From Deltaproteobacteria bacterium (lineage in GTDB: Bacteria > Myxococcota_A > UBA9042 > PHBI01 > JACKFB01), in the NCBI GenBank assembly GCA_020632695.1, contig JACKFB010000004.1:1-64000 (forward strand): a stretch of 64,000 bases of DNA, written 5' to 3'. Positions 32,292 to 40,822 of the stretch are shown one piece after another (within the stretch, counting starts at the first letter, position 1; each line of letters opens with the position of its first letter). The notes under the pieces are model-generated. The model was not told the DNA's origin. It was given only the letters and a program-made list of their open reading frames with translations, and did not search any database. The translations under genes were made by a program, and so were the position numbers.

Positions 32292-35200
32292 ATGTCACAC
32301 GGTTCCGACCGGGTCGGGACATCGCTGCGTCGTACGCGATTGACGCAGGCCATCCTCGACGCCCAGGGCGGCGGGCCCGTGGTCACGACCGTGGTCGCGC
32401 CAGCGGGCTACGGGAAGAGCGCCCTGCTCGACGCCACCGCCCAGCGTGCGCGCGAGCTCTCCGGAGCGCCGGCCGCCATCCGGCTCTCCCTCGAGGACTG
32501 TGAGAACCACCCCTCGCTGGCGCTGGACCTGCTCGCGGCGGCGATGCAGGCAGCGCTCCCCACGGCCGACCTCTCCCCCCTCATCCAGCTCAAGCGCACG
32601 GCGTCCCTGGATGAGTACGGACACCGCCTGCCCTACGTGCTGGCGCGCATCCTCGACAGCCTCGAACAGCCCGAGGTGATGCTCCTCGTCGACGACGCCG
32701 AGACCGCGCGCGAGGGCGAGCCGCTGGGCGAGATGCTCTCCGGGCTCATGTCGGCGGAGCCCCGCAGGCTGCGCCTGGTGCTGGCGTCCCGGCGGGCGCT
32801 GCCCCTGGATCTCCGCCGGTGGCGGGCCAGCGGCGAGCTGCTCGAGCTCAACGGCGCCGATCTTGCCTTCACCGAGGGTGAGATCGGCGAGTTCCTGGGC
32901 GCCGCGCTCGACCGCCCGCCGCCGCCGGCGATCGTGACGCGGCTGTGGCGACGCACCCGCGGATGGCCGGGCGTGCTGGCGCTGCTGACGCGGGTGATGC
33001 AGGGGCGCACCGACGCCCAGATCGCAGCCCTGGTCGACGAGATGGCCAACGACCGCGCCGCGATCGCGACCTTCGTCCTGGACCGGGTGCTGGCGGAGTA
33101 CCCGCCGCCGCTCCAGTACTTCACCAAGGTCATCTCGGTGCTGGAGCGCATCGAGCCGTCGCTGGTGCGAGCGCTCTTCCAGGACGCCGCGCAGGGGCCC
33201 CGCGGGCGCCGCGGCGGCTCCCGCTTCGTCATCGCGCTGCCCGACGAGCACATCCCCGGCTACCTGGACCGGCTGGCCGAGACGCAGCTCCTGACCCGCG
33301 CCGAGGGCAGCGACGACGCCTTCGAGTTCAACCCCCTGGTGCGCGAGACGCTGCGGCACCTGCTGGAGAGCGAGGACACACGCGTGTTCCGCGAGGCCCA
33401 CCGCCGGGCGGCCGATTGGCGCCTGCGCGCCGGTGGGCCCGCCGACGCCGTGTGCTTCGGGCACCTCATGGCCGCTGGCGAGTTCGACCGCGTGCTGGCG
33501 CTGCTCGAGGATCAGGCGGAGGCCTTCTTCGCGTCGGGCTCGCGCCGTCAGCTCGGCCACTGGCTGACGCAGCTCGAAGCGCACTACGCCGCGTTGCCCT
33601 TCTGGGCGAACTACTACGTGGGCCGGATCGCCGTGCTGGCGGGCGATTGGGACAAGGCCCGCGCCTACCTCGACGCCTGTCGGGTGCAGCTCGGCGAGCG
33701 GCGCGGCACCACCGACACCTGGCGCTGGCAGCCCCGGCTGCAGCTCGGATACGCGGCCATGTACTGGCGCCGCGGGGTCCGGGCCGAGGCCAGCACCTAC
33801 TGCCGGCGGGGCCTCGACTATCTTCGCCAGCTCACGCTCCCGGCCGACGTGAGCGACGAGCAGCGCCACGAGCTGGCTCGGGTCCAGCTCGACCTGCTCA
33901 ATCTCCTCGGGACCGTGCGCATGGAGATGGGCTCCTACGACAAGGCCCAGGAGGTGTGCGTCGAGGCCCGGGACCTGTCGCTCGCGCACGGCTTCGCCTT
34001 CGAGGAGGCGGTGGCGCTGCGCAATCTCGGGCGTATCGCGGCGAGGCAGGGGAGGATCCTGGAGGCGCGCGACCACCTCGAGCGGGCGCTCTCGCGCGTC
34101 GAAGCCGACGACGCGGCGGAGCTGGCGGCGAGCCTGAGGTACCTGCTGGGCCTCACCGATCACATGACCGGACAGCATCGCGCCGCCATGGACAATCTGC
34201 GGGAGGCGCTGCGGCGGGCCCTCGGGGCCGGAAACCCCGAATCGGTGGCCGCGATGCAGGCCAGCGAGGGCGCGCTCTGGCTGGTGCTCGGCGAGGGCGA
34301 ACGGGCCGGCGCGGCCTGTCGGCAGGCGCTCGGCACCCTCGAGGCGGTCACCGACGACAAGGTGCGCGCCGAGGTGCTCGACGAGTGCGCCATCGTGCTG
34401 GCTCGCGCCGGCGACCGGCGGCGGGCCGCGGCCCTGGTGGAGGAGGCGACGCCCCTGGTGAGCGGACTGCTGCGGGGGGACACCCACGCGGCGGCCCGCC
34501 ACGCGGAGGCGCGCGCCGAGCTGGCGGTGGAGCGCGACATGGAGCGGGCGCTGCAGCACCTGCAGGCCAGCCAGGAACGCTACGAGCGCATCGGCTGCGG
34601 CTGGCACGCGGCGCGCCTGGCCTGGCGCAGCGCGCTGTGGCAGCACGTCCGGTTCGCCGAGGGGACGGCGGACACGCCGGGCGAGGTCGGCGACGAGCTG
34701 GAGAAGGCCTGCAGCGCAGCGCTCCAGCACGGATACCGCTTCGAGACCGGGCCGGAGTATCACGAGCTCCTGCACGTGGGCGCGGCCTACGGGGGAGAGG
34801 CGACGCGGGCCTGCTGCCAGGGCTGGCTGGCGACGCTGGACCCGGCGGTGCGCGACGCCGGTCTGTCGGAGCGGACGGCGACGCGCTATCGCGACTATCG
34901 TCGGCGCGCCGAGCTGGCGGACGACTACGTGGTCATCGATCGCGACGAGCGGCGCGGCGCCAACGCCCGCCAGGTCGAGCAGCTGATCCAGGAGGCCTCG
35001 CCCGACGCGCTCATCCTGGTGGTCCACGAGCAGTTCCTCATCCTGGGCGGCGAGCGCGTCTCCCTGGGCGAGAAGCGGGTGATCCTGCCGCTGCTCCTGC
35101 ACTTCCTGCGCTTCCCCGACCAGATCTTCACCATGGACCAGCTCGCCGCGGAGGTGTGGGGGGCCGACGACGGGCGCACCTCGATGCAGACCAAGGTGAA

Positions 35201-35372
35201 GGTGGCGATCTCGCGGCTGCGCGCGCTCCTGGGCAAGGACCGGCCCTACATCAACACCAGCCGGGTGGACCTCCCCGACGGGAGCGGATCGGTGGTGGGC
35301 TACGGGCTGGCGCCGGATCTGCGCTTCCAGCTCGTGGAGCAGCTCGAGGAGCCCGGCGGCGGCGCGAGCTGA
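32292..35372 (+). CDS. MalT-like STAND ATPase with C-terminal winged-helix domain
   Basis: 1026 residues. The N-terminal NTPase has Walker A at APAGYGKSALL (about residues 36-46) and a Walker B-like VMLLVDDAE near 130, followed by the winged-helix/arm region of STAND proteins (about 200-330). Residues about 370-850 form TPR-like superhelices. Residues about 915-1010 form an OmpR/PhoB-type winged helix (LGEKRVILPLLLHFL; IFTMDQLAAEVWG; SRLRALLGKDRPYI). MalT-family regulators bind an inducer, oligomerise with ATP and activate transcription; here the DNA-binding domain is OmpR-like rather than LuxR-like. It diverges from the M48 protease gene and may control it. AGAGGGGCGG precedes the ATG. The inducer is unknown. 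Confidence 0.85.
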   Translation: MSHGSDRVGTSLRRTRLTQAILDAQGGGPVVTTVVAPAGYGKSALLDATAQRARELSGAPAAIRLSLEDCENHPSLALDLLAAAMQAALPTADLSPLIQLKRTASLDEYGHRLPYVLARILDSLEQPEVMLLVDDAETAREGEPLGEMLSGLMSAEPRRLRLVLASRRALPLDLRRWRASGELLELNGADLAFTEGEIGEFLGAALDRPPPPAIVTRLWRRTRGWPGVLALLTRVMQGRTDAQIAALVDEMANDRAAIATFVLDRVLAEYPPPLQYFTKVISVLERIEPSLVRALFQDAAQGPRGRRGGSRFVIALPDEHIPGYLDRLAETQLLTRAEGSDDAFEFNPLVRETLRHLLESEDTRVFREAHRRAADWRLRAGGPADAVCFGHLMAAGEFDRVLALLEDQAEAFFASGSRRQLGHWLTQLEAHYAALPFWANYYVGRIAVLAGDWDKARAYLDACRVQLGERRGTTDTWRWQPRLQLGYAAMYWRRGVRAEASTYCRRGLDYLRQLTLPADVSDEQRHELARVQLDLLNLLGTVRMEMGSYDKAQEVCVEARDLSLAHGFAFEEAVALRNLGRIAARQGRILEARDHLERALSRVEADDAAELAASLRYLLGLTDHMTGQHRAAMDNLREALRRALGAGNPESVAAMQASEGALWLVLGEGERAGAACRQALGTLEAVTDDKVRAEVLDECAIVLARAGDRRRAAALVEEATPLVSGLLRGDTHAAARHAEARAELAVERDMERALQHLQASQERYERIGCGWHAARLAWRSALWQHVRFAEGTADTPGEVGDELEKACSAALQHGYRFETGPEYHELLHVGAAYGGEATRACCQGWLATLDPAVRDAGLSERTATRYRDYRRRAELADDYVVIDRDERRGANARQVEQLIQEASPDALILVVHEQFLILGGERVSLGEKRVILPLLLHFLRFPDQIFTMDQLAAEVWGADDGRTSMQTKVKVAISRLRALLGKDRPYINTSRVDLPDGSGSVVGYGLAPDLRFQLVEQLEEPGGGAS

Positions 35373-35379
35373 AGGCTTC

Positions 35380-35545
35380 ACAGGTTCAGCGAGCACATGG
35401 GTCGGACTGGATCGGCCGCACCGTCGAGCTGACCCGGTCGTCCGCACCCCGAGAGATGCCCGCCGGTATCTCGCAGTGGTTGCGGACGGCCGAGGCGGGC
35501 GATGGAGTGGTCGAGATGCCCGGCAGCTCTTCTCGCTGAACCTGT
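35380..35545. repeat. Inverted-repeat-bounded 166-bp element
   Basis: A 14-bp perfect inverted repeat (ACAGGTTCAGCGAG at 35380-35393 and its complement at 35532-35545) encloses 138 bases with further internal dyads (GCCCGCC / GGCGGGC). It fills the gap between the convergent regulator and Cys-rich genes, and its right arm touches the stop codon of the latter. It may be a small non-autonomous element or a folded transcription-end structure. Confidence 0.55.
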
Positions 35546-37431
35546 CAGGGCAGCGTGAAGAGGCAGGCGCCGTCGAGGCACTGCTCGCCGGTCGGTGCCA
35601 GCCCGTCGTCACAGTCGGTGGCGCTCGAGCAGGTGAGCGGCTGACAGTCGGAGCGCACCGAGAGCGCGTCGACGTGGGGCCCTCCCATCGCGTTGTTGTT
35701 GGCGTCCCCCGTCATGAACCGCCACTCGAGGCGCAGGGTGTGCCCGGCGAACGCGCTGAGGTCACGGTCGAGCACGAGCCACTTCTGCTGCGCGCTGAAC
35801 GATGGGGGCTTGGCCCACAGCAGCACCTCCGTATCCGGCGCGGCCACGGCGACCAGGGAGAGCGCGTCCAGCGAGGACGGCACCTCGACGTCGAGCCAGA
35901 TCCGCGTCACCAGCTTCCAGCGCACGCCGGTGGCCAGGCTCAGCTCCGGTGAGCGGGCGACGCCGGCCGTGCTGCCGCAGTCGTAGTCGGTGCCGTTGCC
36001 GTAGACGAGGACGCCGCCGTCGGTGCCGGGCGGACCGCTGGCCTCGAGATGCCACGCGCATCCGCCGCCGCCGCCTTCGAAGCTCCAGTCGGCGGCGTCG
36101 CCGTTGAAGCCCTGGTCCAGCGCGACCTCGGCGCAGCACTCGGGCGCCATCGAGGGCGGGTGCTCGCAGAGTTCGTCGGTGCAGGTCTCCAGCGTGCAAG
36201 GATCTCCGTCGTCCGGGCAGTCGGAGGCCGTCGCGCAGCAGGTGGGCGTGATGACGCAGGAGTGGCCGACGCAGGCGGTGGCGGTGCAGGGGTCGGCGTC
36301 CTCGCAGTCCGCCGCCGCGTCGCAGCAGCCCGGCAGCGCCGCGGTCGGATGGCTGCACGTCGTGATCCCGTCGCCATCGCACAGGTCGTCGGTGCAGGGG
36401 TCGCCATCGTCGCAGTCCGCGGCGCTGTTGCAGCAGCTCTCCTCGCTCACCGGCGCGTGAGCGCAGATGCCCGCCACGCAGGAGTCCAGCGTGCACGTGT
36501 CCCCGTCGTCGCAGTCGTCGGGCAGCGCGCAGCAGCTCGCGGTGACGGTGTAGACGCACTCGGAGTCGGCGCAGCTCTGCTGCGTGCAGCGCACCTGATC
36601 GTCGCAGGCCTCGTCCGAGTCGCAGGCGGGCGCGGGCGCGCACCCGGTGAGCACCCAGATCCCGTCCAGATAGAGGCCCTCGGTCCCGTTGAGCGTCGAC
36701 TCGACGCTGTCGAACTCGAAGTGCAGGGTGATGGTGTGGCCGGCCCAGGCGGAGAGGTCGACCGTCCGCCGCTGCCACGTCTTGGCCACCCAGTCCCCGC
36801 CCTTCACCCAGGCCGGCACCGACACGCCGTCGGCCTCCACGCGGACGACCAGGAGATCCCAGGCCGAGCCTGCCTCCACGTCGCCCCACGCGTGGAAGAT
36901 CAGCCGCGCGGGAGTCTGCGCAGGGAGCGCCACCGGAGCCAGCGTGAGCCGCCCCGCGACGCGCGCGCCGTTGTCGTAGTCGAGGTGCGCGGGGTCACCG
37001 AAATACCAGCTCGCCGCACCCGTGAACGCCCGATGCGAGGAGCGGTTCCAGCCGATGGGCTGCGCCTCCGAGGGCGCCAGATCGACGACGCTCACCGCCT
37101 CCTCCTCCTCCTCGGCCCCCTCGGACACCAGCACCCCCGCGAAGCAGCACGACGGACCCGACGCCAGCACGCTCGAGCACGTCCCCCCAGCCCCGCACTG
37201 CGCCTCGAGACAAGGATCGGGCGCCACGCAGCCCGTAGGATCGCAAGGCCCGATCTCCCCATCCTCCTCCGAGTCCGCGTCGGTCTCGGCCCCGGCCTCG
37301 GCCTCGGCCTCGGCCCCGGTCTCGGTCCCGGTCTCGGTCCCGGTCTCGGTCTCGGCCCCGGTCTCGGCCCCGGTCTCGGTCCCGGTCTCGGTCCCGGCCT
37401 CGGCCCCGGTCTCGGCCTCGGCCTCGCTCAG
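35545..37431 (-). CDS. Cys-rich repeat protein lacking a normal start and signal
   Basis: About 628 residues if read from CTG 37431. The first ATG/GTG/TTG inside the frame is GTG 37227 (560 residues), and no signal peptide exists in frame. Residues 1-50 are Glu-Thr/Glu-Ala/Gly repeats made by a hexanucleotide tract. Then come a Cys-rich head, a beta domain (about 115-270), about six (C)C..A.DCDDGDxCT repeats and a second beta domain (about 465-600). Its relatives at 20379 and 23537 are lipoproteins with lipoboxes, so the N terminus seems to have been lost or replaced at the repeat tract. The CTG would overlap the upstream stop as CTGA. It may be a 5'-truncated pseudogene or a coupled gene with a rare start. 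Confidence 0.6.
   Translation of the reverse strand: MSEAEAETGAEAGTETGTETGAETGAETETGTETGTETGAEAEAEAGAETDADSEEDGEIGPCDPTGCVAPDPCLEAQCGAGGTCSSVLASGPSCCFAGVLVSEGAEEEEEAVSVVDLAPSEAQPIGWNRSSHRAFTGAASWYFGDPAHLDYDNGARVAGRLTLAPVALPAQTPARLIFHAWGDVEAGSAWDLLVVRVEADGVSVPAWVKGGDWVAKTWQRRTVDLSAWAGHTITLHFEFDSVESTLNGTEGLYLDGIWVLTGCAPAPACDSDEACDDQVRCTQQSCADSECVYTVTASCCALPDDCDDGDTCTLDSCVAGICAHAPVSEESCCNSAADCDDGDPCTDDLCDGDGITTCSHPTAALPGCCDAAADCEDADPCTATACVGHSCVITPTCCATASDCPDDGDPCTLETCTDELCEHPPSMAPECCAEVALDQGFNGDAADWSFEGGGGGCAWHLEASGPPGTDGGVLVYGNGTDYDCGSTAGVARSPELSLATGVRWKLVTRIWLDVEVPSSLDALSLVAVAAPDTEVLLWAKPPSFSAQQKWLVLDRDLSAFAGHTLRLEWRFMTGDANNNAMGGPHVDALSVRSDCQPLTCSSATDCDDGLAPTGEQCLDGACLFTLP
37281..37431. repeat. 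Hexanucleotide repeat tract (GGNCNC family), coding
   Basis: About 150 bases of tandem hexamers GGTCTC, GGCCCC, GGTCCC and GGCCTC (G-rich strand is the minus strand). Read in frame on the minus strand it gives Glu-Thr, Gly-Ala and Glu-Ala dipeptides at the N terminus of the Cys-rich gene. It belongs to the same repeat family as the tracts at 45604, 46622 and 62126. Confidence 0.85.
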
Positions 37432-38264
37432 GGGCGGGTGAGGACCAGGTAGGGCGGGGCGAACGCTATGGACCAGGCGATCAGCGGCGGCGCGTCCTGG
37501 CCGTGGAGCGCCAGGAGGACGAAGAAGAAAGCCGCGGCGGGGATGCGCAGGGCCAGGTCGCGGGTGGGGACGCGGCGGTGGGCGTCGCGGGCCCAGGCCC
37601 AGGCGGCGAGGGTGAGCGAGAGGGTCCAGGCCAGGGCCACGGCGGGCCAGGGCGGGACGGTGTGGTTGAGCCAGCGGAGGGCTCCCCACCAGACGGCCAG
37701 GAGGACCAGGTGGGTGAGGGCGGCGGGGAGCGTGAAGACCGCCAGGGCCGTGAGGGGGCCGAAGCGGCGCTGTCCGGGGGCCTGGCGGCGGGCGCGTTCG
37801 AAGAGCGCTACGGCGAAGCCGGCGAAGATGGCCCAGCCGAGGATGCCGATGGGGGGGACGGCGAAGAGGCCGGGCTCGGTCCAGGACCAGAGGCCGGAGT
37901 GGACGGCGATGGGCTCGATGAGCGAGGCGTCGGCGAGGACCAGCGCGGCGGCGACCAGGGCGGTGCGGGGGCCGCTCAGGGCGGGGCCGAGGTGGCGGGC
38001 GAGGTCCCAGGCGGAGTGGATGACCACCGGCCAGATGAGGAGGATCATGAGCGGCACGCGGTCGACGAAGACCGACCAGCCGGCGCTGTAGCCGTAGAAG
38101 CCGTAGGCGTGGATGACGGTGTTCTCGGCGAGCCAGCTCGCGCAGGCGAGCAGCGCCAGGCGGCCGAGCAGGGCCGGGCGGTCGGGCTCCCAGGCGAGGC
38201 GGAAGGCGAACCAGAGGCCGATGATGGCGACGCAGGCGCACTCGATGATGGCCATGGTGCTCAT
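37428..38264 (-). CDS. Multi-pass membrane protein, CruF/carotenoid-biosynthesis-like
   Basis: 278 residues, about eight hydrophobic helices. The pattern ENTVIHAYGFYGYS...VPLMILLIWPVVIHS...ADASLIEPIA resembles the PF04240 'carotenoid biosynthesis protein' family, which includes CruF-type hydratases of C40-C50 carotenoids. It starts two bases after the stop of the upstream UbiA-type prenyltransferase. UbiA-like lycopene elongase next to CruF is the arrangement of the haloarchaeal bacterioruberin pathway, so the pair may elongate and hydrate a carotenoid. The family match is from residue patterns only; another isoprenoid or membrane function is possible. Confidence 0.55.
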   Translation of the reverse strand: MSTMAIIECACVAIIGLWFAFRLAWEPDRPALLGRLALLACASWLAENTVIHAYGFYGYSAGWSVFVDRVPLMILLIWPVVIHSAWDLARHLGPALSGPRTALVAAALVLADASLIEPIAVHSGLWSWTEPGLFAVPPIGILGWAIFAGFAVALFERARRQAPGQRRFGPLTALAVFTLPAALTHLVLLAVWWGALRWLNHTVPPWPAVALAWTLSLTLAAWAWARDAHRRVPTRDLALRIPAAAFFFVLLALHGQDAPPLIAWSIAFAPPYLVLTRP

Positions 38265-38266
38265 GC

Positions 38267-39193
38267 TCAGGCGTCCACGCCGGGCAGGCCCAGCGCCACC
38301 CAGAGGTGGTAGGCGACCAGCAGCGCGGCGCCGGCCCAGGTCAGCGCGATGCAGTCGCGCGACGTGATGCCGCGGGCCAGCGCGCGCTTGTACCAGACCA
38401 GGTTGATGACCGGTGCCAGCGCCATGCAGGCGATGCGCCAGGGCACGAGGCCCGTGGCGTAGCCCAGCACCAGGGCGGCGAGCGAGGCGGCGATGAGGCC
38501 GTCGATGATGCGGGTGGCCGTGCGCTCGCCGTGGACGACCGGGTAGGTGCGGACGCCGGCGAGGCGGTCGCCGGGAGCGTCGCGCAGGTCGTAGATGACC
38601 TCGTAGCTCAGCTCGAAGCAGACGAAGAACACGCCCGAGAGCCATATGGTGGCGGGCTGGATGCCGGGGGCGAGGGCCGCGTGGTCGGTGCCCCAGCCGG
38701 CCACGGCCAGCGGATAGGCGAAGACCGTCAGGACGAAGCCGGTGGCCGAGGCCGTGTTCTTCCAGAAGTAGAGTTCCTTGATGCGGCGGCCGCCCGGCAA
38801 GAGCCGCCAGTTGTAGGCGAAGCCGAGGGTGTGGAAGGCCACCCGCAGGAGCGTGATCTGGGGCAGCACGAGGTGCACCGACACGAGGCTCGCCGCCAGC
38901 GCCCCGAACCCGAGCGCCAGGATGGCGCGGCGGTTGCGGGAGACGAAGCCGACGCCGGTGATGGCGTTCTCGGTGTCCTCCTTCAGGTCCACCACGCGGT
39001 TGAGGAGGTTCACGATGAACCAGTCCAACGCGCAGACGGCCGCCAGCGCCCACGGGCGGGTCCCGGTGAAGAGCCACCCGAAGGTCAGGGTCCCCAGCGC
39101 CGCGATGGCGACGATGTGGAAGCGGCTCACGCTCAGGAACAGGCGCGCGGCGGACTCGCGCGGGGGCGCGGCGGCTTCGAGGGTCGTGTTCAC
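38267..39193 (-). CDS. UbiA-family prenyltransferase
   Basis: 308 residues from GTG 39193, about eight to nine membrane helices. The two Asp-rich motifs are present: NRVVDLKED (NxxxD type, about residue 65) in the first half and YDLRDAPGDRLAG (DxxxD type, about residue 195) in the second; these bind the Mg2+-prenyl diphosphate. The substrate could be a quinone precursor, a (bacterio)chlorophyll-type ring or a carotenoid. The directly coupled CruF-like gene favours lycopene elongation by C5 units, an inference from context. The ribosome site is weak. The larger open frame upstream is shadow. Confidence 0.85.
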   Translation of the reverse strand: MNTTLEAAAPPRESAARLFLSVSRFHIVAIAALGTLTFGWLFTGTRPWALAAVCALDWFIVNLLNRVVDLKEDTENAITGVGFVSRNRRAILALGFGALAASLVSVHLVLPQITLLRVAFHTLGFAYNWRLLPGGRRIKELYFWKNTASATGFVLTVFAYPLAVAGWGTDHAALAPGIQPATIWLSGVFFVCFELSYEVIYDLRDAPGDRLAGVRTYPVVHGERTATRIIDGLIAASLAALVLGYATGLVPWRIACMALAPVINLVWYKRALARGITSRDCIALTWAGAALLVAYHLWVALGLPGVDA

Positions 39194-39294
39194 GGCGGCA
39201 GACCGTAGCAGGCTACGCCGCGCGCGGCACCTCGGTTCTGCGGCGGGGGAGGGCATCCGGGCACGGCGCGCCGTCCTGCTGGCGCGTCCCGGCG

Positions 39295-40617
39295 CTACGC
39301 CACGGGCGCGAGGTGCTCCTCGATGGCGCGCTCGAGGTCGGTGAGCGGGATGTGCAGCAAGCGGGTCCGGTCGAGGCGCTCCTCGCGCCGCCCACCGTCG
39401 AAGCCGGCGACGAGCATCACCAACTCGGGTTGGTACGCCTCGACGAAGCTGCGCAAGGACCGCGTCACGCGCTGGCGGCCGCTGGCCTTGACCTCGACGC
39501 CGACGAGCCGATCTCCGCCGACCAGCACGAAGTCCACCTCGGCGCCGCCCTTGGAGCGCCAGTAGTGGATGTCCCAGCCTCGCGGGAGGACCTTCGCCAG
39601 CGTGGTGAACACCCAGCCCTCCGCGAGCGCGCCTCGGTCCGCGCGGCGCTCGAGCGCGGGCTCGAACCGACTCAGGAGCGCGTTGCGAATCCCCAGATCG
39701 TAGAAGTGTACGCGTCCGGCCGCGGTGATCTCGTTGCGGCGCCCGCCCGCGAAGGCCGGAACCTGCCTCAGCACCCAGGTCTCCTCGAGGAGGCCCACCC
39801 ACGCCCTGACCGTCGCCGCGGAGACGCCGAGGTTGGTCGCCCACTCGCTGTAGTTCATCATCTGGCCCACCTGCCCCGCAGCGAAGACCAGGAGCCGCCG
39901 AAAGCCTTGCGGATCGCGGATCGCGAAGCGGTCGGATGCGTCGCGCAGCACGAAGGCCTCGACGAGGTCGCCGAGGTGGCGCTCCGGCTCGGGGTGGAAC
40001 CAGACGCCGGGGTAGGCCCCGAGGATCTGTTGCCGTGCCGCGACCTGGCGCTCGAGCTGCGTGCGGACGGCAGGCACGGCGGGCGCTTCGAAGTCGACGA
40101 GCTCTCCGAGCGTCAGCGGCAGGAGCTGACGGCGGATCGCGCGTCCGGCCAGGCTCTCCCGTGTGCGAGCCAGGAGGTGGTAGGAAGACGAGCCGGTGAC
40201 GACGATCTCCCAGTCGCGGTGGGCGTCGACCAGCCCCTTGATGAAGAGTCCGGCCTCGTCGAGCTGCTGAGCCTCCTCGACGAAGACCCGTCGAACGGTG
40301 GGAAACTCGGACTCGATGTCGTGGACGACCTGGACCGGCGACTGCGCCCACCGCCGGACGAGCGGCTCCTCCGCCTGGAGCACCAGCACCTGATCAGGCT
40401 GCATCGACTGCAGGCCAGACCAGACCAGCGAGGACTTTCCGACCTGACGAGGACCCACGACCAGGCAAGCGCGCCGAGCCTCCAAGGCATCTTCGAGTGC
40501 GAGCCGCCGAGCGACGAAGGGTTGCGGGATGTGGCGCCGACACTCGGTCGCGAAGGCGGGAGGGTGGCGGAACCACGGATTGAGCAGGAGCAGGCGGTCG
40601 AGGATCTCGGTGTCCAT
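39295..40617 (-). CDS. AAA_14 / DUF4143 ATPase
   Basis: 440 residues. Walker A is GPRQVGKSSL (near residue 55), Walker B VRRVFVEEAQQ (near 108) and a TGSSSYHLL sensor segment follows near 140. A winged-helix segment (NYSEWATNLGVSAATVRAW) lies near 255. The C-terminal DUF4143 part has EVDFVLVGG...VEVKAS, a PD-(D/E)xK nuclease-like D...ExK pattern. Such ATPases are common, often mobile or degraded accessory genes of unclear function, sometimes compared to toxin-antitoxin or defence modules. It stands alone between membrane-lipid and polysaccharide genes, with a perfect inverted repeat 19 bases upstream of the ATG, which may be its operator. Confidence 0.85.
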   Translation of the reverse strand: MDTEILDRLLLLNPWFRHPPAFATECRRHIPQPFVARRLALEDALEARRACLVVGPRQVGKSSLVWSGLQSMQPDQVLVLQAEEPLVRRWAQSPVQVVHDIESEFPTVRRVFVEEAQQLDEAGLFIKGLVDAHRDWEIVVTGSSSYHLLARTRESLAGRAIRRQLLPLTLGELVDFEAPAVPAVRTQLERQVAARQQILGAYPGVWFHPEPERHLGDLVEAFVLRDASDRFAIRDPQGFRRLLVFAAGQVGQMMNYSEWATNLGVSAATVRAWVGLLEETWVLRQVPAFAGGRRNEITAAGRVHFYDLGIRNALLSRFEPALERRADRGALAEGWVFTTLAKVLPRGWDIHYWRSKGGAEVDFVLVGGDRLVGVEVKASGRQRVTRSLRSFVEAYQPELVMLVAGFDGGRREERLDRTRLLHIPLTDLERAIEEHLAPVA

Positions 40618-40635
40618 GAGTGAGTCACTACCACG

Positions 40636-40684
40636 GATCAGGTCGACTCATCAGTAGTAGTAAACTGGATCAGTCGACCTGATC
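40636..40684. promoter_or_regulatory. 13-bp perfect inverted repeat upstream of DUF4143 gene
   Basis: GATCAGGTCGACT (40636-40648) and AGTCGACCTGATC (40672-40684) are perfect complements around a 23-base loop containing AGTAGTAGTAAAC, an unusually AT-rich patch for this DNA. It lies 19 bases before the DUF4143 start codon, so it may be an autoregulatory operator, a promoter-overlapping site or an mRNA hairpin. Confidence 0.55.
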
Positions 40685-40822
40685 GGAGCTTGGAGCGCCG
40701 TTCGCTGAGCGCGGGACAGGCTCCGCGGCCGGTGCCGAGGCTCGCGAGGACCGCTTCGCGTGGCGGGTGCGGGAAGGCTGGGGTAGGCTCCGGGCGTCGC
40801 TCGGGACAGGTTGGAACCGCGG

